From an uncultured Clostridia bacterium (GTDB lineage Bacteria > Bacillota > Clostridia > TANB77 > CAG-508): a DNA stretch of 9,592 bases. Under the pieces are notes generated by a model. It was not told the DNA's origin and made no database searches. It saw only the letters and a list, made by a program, of their open reading frames with translations. This document shows positions 6,550 to 9,592 of this stretch, piece after piece. The stretch is from positions 1 to 9,592 of the forward strand of contig CAKPKZ010000054.1 of the NCBI GenBank assembly GCA_934167435.1. Reading direction: 5' to 3'. The number at the start of each line of letters is the position of its first letter. Positions within the stretch are counted from its first letter, which is position 1. The position numbers and the translations under genes were made by a program.

Positions 6550-6578
6550 ATTGTATATTAGTTAAAGTAATTTGTAAA
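6550..6578 (-). promoter_or_regulatory. Sigma-A promoter for the Lon-like gene
   Basis: On the minus strand TTTACA (6573-6578) and TACAAT (6550-6555) are separated by 17 bases, each matching 5 of 6 consensus positions. The leader to the start codon at 6484 is about 60 bases. No CIRCE-like or other heat-shock operator was seen in the 211-base intergenic region. Confidence 0.7.
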
Positions 6579-6640
6579 GATTGGAATAAAAAAATAAAAA
6601 TATTTTTTAGAACGGGTAGTATAAAATAACATAAAAAATC

Positions 6641-6669
6641 TTGCAATATTATATAATTAAATATATAAT
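6641..6669 (+). promoter_or_regulatory. Sigma-A promoter of the tetR/acyl-CoA synthetase unit
   Basis: TTGCAA (6641-6646, 4 of 6) and a perfect TATAAT (6664-6669) are separated by 17 bases, with the start codon 27 bases beyond the -10. The spacer and -10 contain an inverted repeat, TTATATA (6649-6655) and TATATAA (6662-6668), which is where an autoregulating TetR repressor might bind. It is made only of A and T, so that operator is weakly supported. Confidence 0.6.
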
Positions 6670-6695
6670 AAGTAATAAAAAAAGTAGGAGTAAAT

Positions 6696-7265
6696 ATGAA
6701 TAAAACTAAAAGAAAAATATTTGAAACTTCAATGAAACTTTTTGCCGAAAAAGGTTATGATGCAACAAGTATAGAGGAAATTACGGCAACAGTAGGAGTA
6801 GCAAAAGGAACACTATATTATCATTTTACAAGTAAAGAAGAAATTTTTAATTTTTTAATTGAAGAAGGAATGAAACTATTACAAAATAGTATTGATATAA
6901 AAACAGCAAAACTTTCAAATTATATTGATAAAATTAAAGCAATAGTTTTAATACAAATAAAAATAGTAGTTAAATATGAAAACTTAATAACAATTTTACT
7001 TAGCCAATTTTGGGGAAATGAACCAAGAAATCAAAAATGCAAAAAACATATTTATAATTATATAGATAAAATAGAGCAAATAGTAAAACAAGGAATTGAA
7101 TGTGGACAAATAAAAAAAGGAAATTCAGAAGCAATTGCATCTGAAATATATGGATTAATTTGCTCTTCGTTAATTTACAAGTTAAGAAATAATGGACAAA
7201 TAGATGTTATGAAACTATATAAAGAATTAGAAAATACAATAATAGAAGGATTAAAAAATAAGTAG
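6696..7265 (+). CDS. TetR-family transcriptional regulator
   Basis: A 189-residue protein of normal TetR-family length. The N-terminal DNA-binding domain (about 1-50) starts with an RKIFETSMKLFAEKGYDATS helix pair and has the recognition-helix signature VAKGTLYYHFTSKEE at 35-49. The rest is an all-helical ligand-binding and dimerisation domain with little family-wide conservation, so the ligand cannot be read directly. An acyl-CoA synthetase starts 11 bases downstream, and TetR proteins next to such genes (FadR-like) commonly sense acyl-CoA; a fatty-acyl ligand is therefore a reasonable inference. TAGGAG (6685-6690) precedes the ATG by 5 bases. It is probably autoregulated from the promoter at 6641-6669. 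A drug- or stress-responsive TetR is the alternative. Confidence 0.9.
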   Translation: MNKTKRKIFETSMKLFAEKGYDATSIEEITATVGVAKGTLYYHFTSKEEIFNFLIEEGMKLLQNSIDIKTAKLSNYIDKIKAIVLIQIKIVVKYENLITILLSQFWGNEPRNQKCKKHIYNYIDKIEQIVKQGIECGQIKKGNSEAIASEIYGLICSSLIYKLRNNGQIDVMKLYKELENTIIEGLKNK

Positions 7266-7276
7266 AGGAGAAAAAA

Positions 7277-8989
7277 ATGAGAAAGCCAATTTATAAAATT
7301 GATAAATTTACAGACTTAAAAGATATGTTAAAAAATACAGAAGAAAAATTTTCAGATAGACCAGCATATTTATTTAAAACTGATAAAGAAGGTGTTTTTA
7401 AAGAAATAAAATATAAAGAATTTATAAATGAAATAAATTTTTTAGGAACTAGATTAATAAATATTGGTTTAAAAAATAAAAGAATAGCAGTTATTTCAGA
7501 AAATAGATATGAGTGGGAAGTTTCATATCTAGCAGTAGCGGCAGGAACTGGAGTTATAGTACCACTAGATAAAGCCTTACCAAATAACGAAATAGAAAGT
7601 TTAATAAGTCGTTCAGAGGTAGAAGCTGTAATTTATTCTGAATCTTATAATGAAATAATGGATAAGCTAAGAAAAGAAAATAGTACAAATTTAAAATATT
7701 ACATATCAATGGATAAAGAAGAAAATGATGGTAATTTATATTCATTTAAGAAATTAGTAGAAGATGGAAAAAAATTAGTAGAAAAAGGAAATAAAGAATT
7801 TATAGATGCAAAAATAAATAACCAAGACATGGGAATAATGCTATTTACATCTGGAACAACTGCAGTGTCAAAAGCAGTAATGTTGTCACATAAAAATATT
7901 GTATCTAATCTTATGGATATTGCATCAGTAATAAAAATAGATGAAAATGATAGATTTTTATCCTTCTTACCACTACATCACACATTTGAATGCACAGTTG
8001 GATTTCTATACCCAGTATCTAAAGGTGCTGCTATAGCTTTTTGTGACGGAATAAGACACATTGCAGAAAATGTAAAAGAATACCAAATTACAGCAATGAT
8101 TTCGGTTCCAATACTATTTGAAACAATGTATAAAAGAGTAATAAAAGCAATAGAAAAAAAAGGCAAACTAGAGCAAGTAAAAAAAGGAATAAAAATAAGC
8201 AATTTCTTGTTAAAATTCAAAATAGACATGCGTAAAAAAATATTTAAAGATATACATGAATCTTTTGGAGGAAAAGTAAATATATTTGTTGCAGGTGGTG
8301 CTGCATTAGATCCAGAAACAGAAAAAGGCTTTAATGAATTGGGGATAAAAATGTATCAAGGATATGGACTTACAGAAACTTCACCAGTAATTGCCGCTGA
8401 AGATGACAAATATAGAAAATTAGGTTCAATTGGGAAAGCATTTCCTAGTTTAGATGTAAAAATATTAGATAAAGATGATGATGGAGTAGGAGAACTTATA
8501 GTTAAAGGTCCATCTGTTATGTTAGGATATTATAATAACGAAGAAGCAACAAAAGAGACAATAGAGCCTGACGGATGGCTACACACAGGCGATTTAGCAA
8601 AAATAGATGATGAAGGATATATATTTATATCAGGAAGAAAAAAATATGTAATAGTATTAAAAAATGGTAAAAATATTTATCCAGAAGAACTTGAAATACT
8701 ATTAAATAAAATAGAAGGGGTAAAGGAATCCTTTGTATACGGCAAACCACAAGATGATGGGGACTATAAAATATGTTGCAAGTTAGTTTATGATGAAGAA
8801 ATAATGAAAACAAATTATAATTTAGAAGATGAAGAAAAAATTAAAGAACACCTATGGCAAGAAGTAAAAAAAGTAAATAAAACAATGCCAGCTTATAAAT
8901 ATATAAGAGAAATAAAAATAACTACAAAAGATTTTATAAAAACAACCACACAAAAAATAAAAAGACATGAAGAAATGAAAAATATTTAA
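7277..8989 (+). CDS. Long-chain acyl-CoA synthetase (AMP-binding, FAA1-like)
   Basis: A 570-residue member of the adenylate-forming (ANL) superfamily, closest in layout to long-chain fatty acid-CoA ligases (COG1022). It should activate a carboxylic acid with ATP to an acyl-AMP and pass it to CoA. Visible motifs are the P-loop FTSGTTAVSKAVMLSH (190-205), YQGYGLTETSP (360-370), GWLHTGDL (433-440), the hinge SGRKKYVIV (452-460) with KNGKNIYPEELE after it, and TTTQKIKR (556-563), where K560 is the likely catalytic lysine. The P-loop departs from the usual SGTTGxPKG by replacing G with A and PKG with SKA, keeping the lysine. The C-terminal lid is complete, so the enzyme looks intact. It is soluble, with no membrane helix. 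The GAGGAG ribosome binding site overlaps the tetR stop, showing co-transcription and probable coupling. Substrate chain length cannot be read from sequence. Confidence 0.9.
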   Translation: MRKPIYKIDKFTDLKDMLKNTEEKFSDRPAYLFKTDKEGVFKEIKYKEFINEINFLGTRLINIGLKNKRIAVISENRYEWEVSYLAVAAGTGVIVPLDKALPNNEIESLISRSEVEAVIYSESYNEIMDKLRKENSTNLKYYISMDKEENDGNLYSFKKLVEDGKKLVEKGNKEFIDAKINNQDMGIMLFTSGTTAVSKAVMLSHKNIVSNLMDIASVIKIDENDRFLSFLPLHHTFECTVGFLYPVSKGAAIAFCDGIRHIAENVKEYQITAMISVPILFETMYKRVIKAIEKKGKLEQVKKGIKISNFLLKFKIDMRKKIFKDIHESFGGKVNIFVAGGAALDPETEKGFNELGIKMYQGYGLTETSPVIAAEDDKYRKLGSIGKAFPSLDVKILDKDDDGVGELIVKGPSVMLGYYNNEEATKETIEPDGWLHTGDLAKIDDEGYIFISGRKKYVIVLKNGKNIYPEELEILLNKIEGVKESFVYGKPQDDGDYKICCKLVYDEEIMKTNYNLEDEEKIKEHLWQEVKKVNKTMPAYKYIREIKITTKDFIKTTTQKIKRHEEMKNI

Positions 8990-8994
8990 AGTAT

Positions 8995-9069
8995 AATAGC
9001 GATTGTAACTAATAAAACCTAGAAATCCCTAAGGAAAAAACAATATTACAATCGCTATTTTTTATTTTT
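8995..9069 (+). terminator. Long-loop terminator after the acyl-CoA synthetase
   Basis: AATAGCGATTGTAA (8995-9008) and TTACAATCGCTATT (9046-9059) are perfect 14-bp arms, followed by T tracts at 9058-9063 and 9065-9069. The stem starts 5 bases after the stop codon. The loop is 37 bases, far longer than usual, with only a short internal CCT/AGG pairing (9018-9020 with 9032-9034). Confidence 0.75.
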
Positions 9070-9125
9070 ATAATACCAATATTTTAATAAGAGCTTAAAT
9101 ACAAAGAAAAAAGAAAATATTACAT

Positions 9126-9154
9126 TGTAACACAATTGTAACATTTCTGTAACA
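9126..9154 (+). promoter_or_regulatory. Second three-copy 11-bp-period repeat, WalR/YycF-like box
   Basis: TGTAACA occurs at 9126, 9137 and 9148, three identical heptamers exactly 11 bases apart. This fits TGTWAH-N5-TGTWAH of WalR/YycF with one extra half-site, and repeats the array at 1267-1294. The last copy ends 30 bases before the -35 of the promoter at 9185-9213, a plausible activator position. A PhoP-like or other OmpR-family regulator is possible instead. Confidence 0.55.
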
Positions 9155-9184
9155 TAAATTTAAAAATAAAATTAATAAATACTA

Positions 9185-9213
9185 TTGTAGTTTTTTGTTA
9201 CTTAATGTATAAT
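9185..9213 (+). promoter_or_regulatory. Sigma-A promoter of the terminal gene
   Basis: TTGTAG (9185-9190, 3 of 6 but with the key TTG) and a perfect TATAAT (9208-9213) are separated by 17 bases. The leader to the start codon at 9270 is about 50 bases. The weak -35 with a direct-repeat array 30 bases upstream is the layout of an activator-dependent promoter. Confidence 0.6.
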
Positions 9214-9269
9214 TATAAAAGAAACAATGAAATATAAGTATGCGTAAGATAAAGGAGGGTGAGTTTACA

Positions 9270-9592
9270 ATGTCTAGATCTGGCATAGTAAATGTGAGAA
9301 TGGTAATCACTGAAGAAAAAATATTATCAAATATAGATAAAGTTCAAAAAATAATAAATCCAAATAGTAAAAAACAAATAGTACAATTAGAAGAGGATTC
9401 ATATTTTAAAGATTTAATAGAATCAATAAAAACATACCTAATAGAATATCCAAAAAAGAAAAATTTCCCTGTAAGTGTTTATAAAGCAGCATATGGGTTA
9501 GTTGAATTTGCTACATATCAATTTGAAGAAAATACAAAGAAAATTGAAGAATTAATAAGACAAAGAGAAACAAATATAGCTTTAGCAGGTGA
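9270..9592 (+). CDS. Unrecognised protein, N-terminal 107 residues, cut by window end
   Basis: An open frame from ATG 9270 to the window end (107 codons and two bases), beginning MSRSGIVNVRMVITEEKI. AAAGGAGGGTGAG (9251-9263) upstream of the ATG is the strongest ribosome binding site in the window and makes a real gene very likely. I do not recognise the family. The visible part has no signal peptide or membrane segment. It looks mainly helical and charged, with a lysine-rich PKKKNFPVSVYKAAYG segment (61-76) and a Glu/Lys-rich helix FEENTKKIEELIRQRE (85-100) that could be coiled coil. It is alone in its unit here, separated from the acyl-CoA synthetase by a terminator and 280 bases. A promoter and a WalR-like repeat array precede it. 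If the box is real, a link to the cell envelope is possible, but nothing in the protein shows that. Confidence 0.75.
   Translation, partial: MSRSGIVNVRMVITEEKILSNIDKVQKIINPNSKKQIVQLEEDSYFKDLIESIKTYLIEYPKKKNFPVSVYKAAYGLVEFATYQFEENTKKIEELIRQRETNIALAG

Noticed and set aside
6511..6566. TTTAACT...AGTTAAA inverted repeat upstream of the Lon-like gene
   Set aside because: Arms of 7 AT-rich bases separated by 42 bases are expected by chance in such sequence.
1..9592. CRISPR array, tRNA, rRNA, riboswitch, toxin-antitoxin or phage-defence system
   Set aside because: No spaced long repeats, no tRNA-like cloverleaf or CCA end, no known riboswitch core and no defence-type domain were seen on either strand by reading.

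Overview
The window reads as a piece of chromosome from a very AT-rich, endospore-forming member of the Clostridia. The evidence is the low G+C, ATA/AGA-rich codon use, strong AGGAGG-type ribosome binding sites, and a block of clostridial sporulation genes in the order yabG - veg - sipL, followed by yunB. From memory, Clostridioides difficile has the same yabG-veg-sipL order. The species cannot be named from the sequence. All complete genes end in TAA or TAG.

Layout. At 1-55, cut by the window edge, lies an imperfect inverted repeat that resembles the ends of an IS3-family insertion sequence. A small zinc-ribbon protein (78-233, minus) follows. It diverges from yabG (458-1282) across an intergenic region holding an 18-bp palindrome and a good candidate sigma-K promoter for yabG. 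veg (1423-1719) has a fully consensus housekeeping promoter and its own terminator. sipL (1811-3376) and yunB (3369-4085) overlap by 8 bases and look translationally coupled. A very compact bidirectional terminator separates them from a convergent Lon-family ATPase/protease (4100-6484, minus). The protease diverges from a two-gene unit, a TetR-type regulator (6696-7265) and a long-chain acyl-CoA synthetase (7277-8989), which ends in a long-loop terminator. The last 323 bases carry the start of an unrecognised gene that runs off the window.

How the genes fit together. YabG is the coat-processing protease. SipL carries three SPOCS-like regions and a LysM domain and is the SpoIVA partner that attaches the coat to the forespore membrane. 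YunB is a membrane-anchored sporulation protein. Together they form a coat and envelope module, with the vegetatively expressed veg inside it under a strong promoter. The TetR/acyl-CoA synthetase pair looks like a self-contained, locally regulated fatty-acid activation unit.

I see no clearly new multi-gene system. The least expected signal is a three-copy TGTAACA-type direct repeat with an exact 11-bp period. It occurs twice, at 1267-1294 (yabG end, upstream of veg) and 9126-9154 (upstream of the last gene). It matches the known WalR/YycF box layout (TGTWAH-N5-TGTWAH), so these may be two sites of a WalR-like or other OmpR-family regulon. Other leads are a hairpin covering half of the sipL ribosome binding site, the IS-like palindrome at the left edge, and the unidentified terminal gene.
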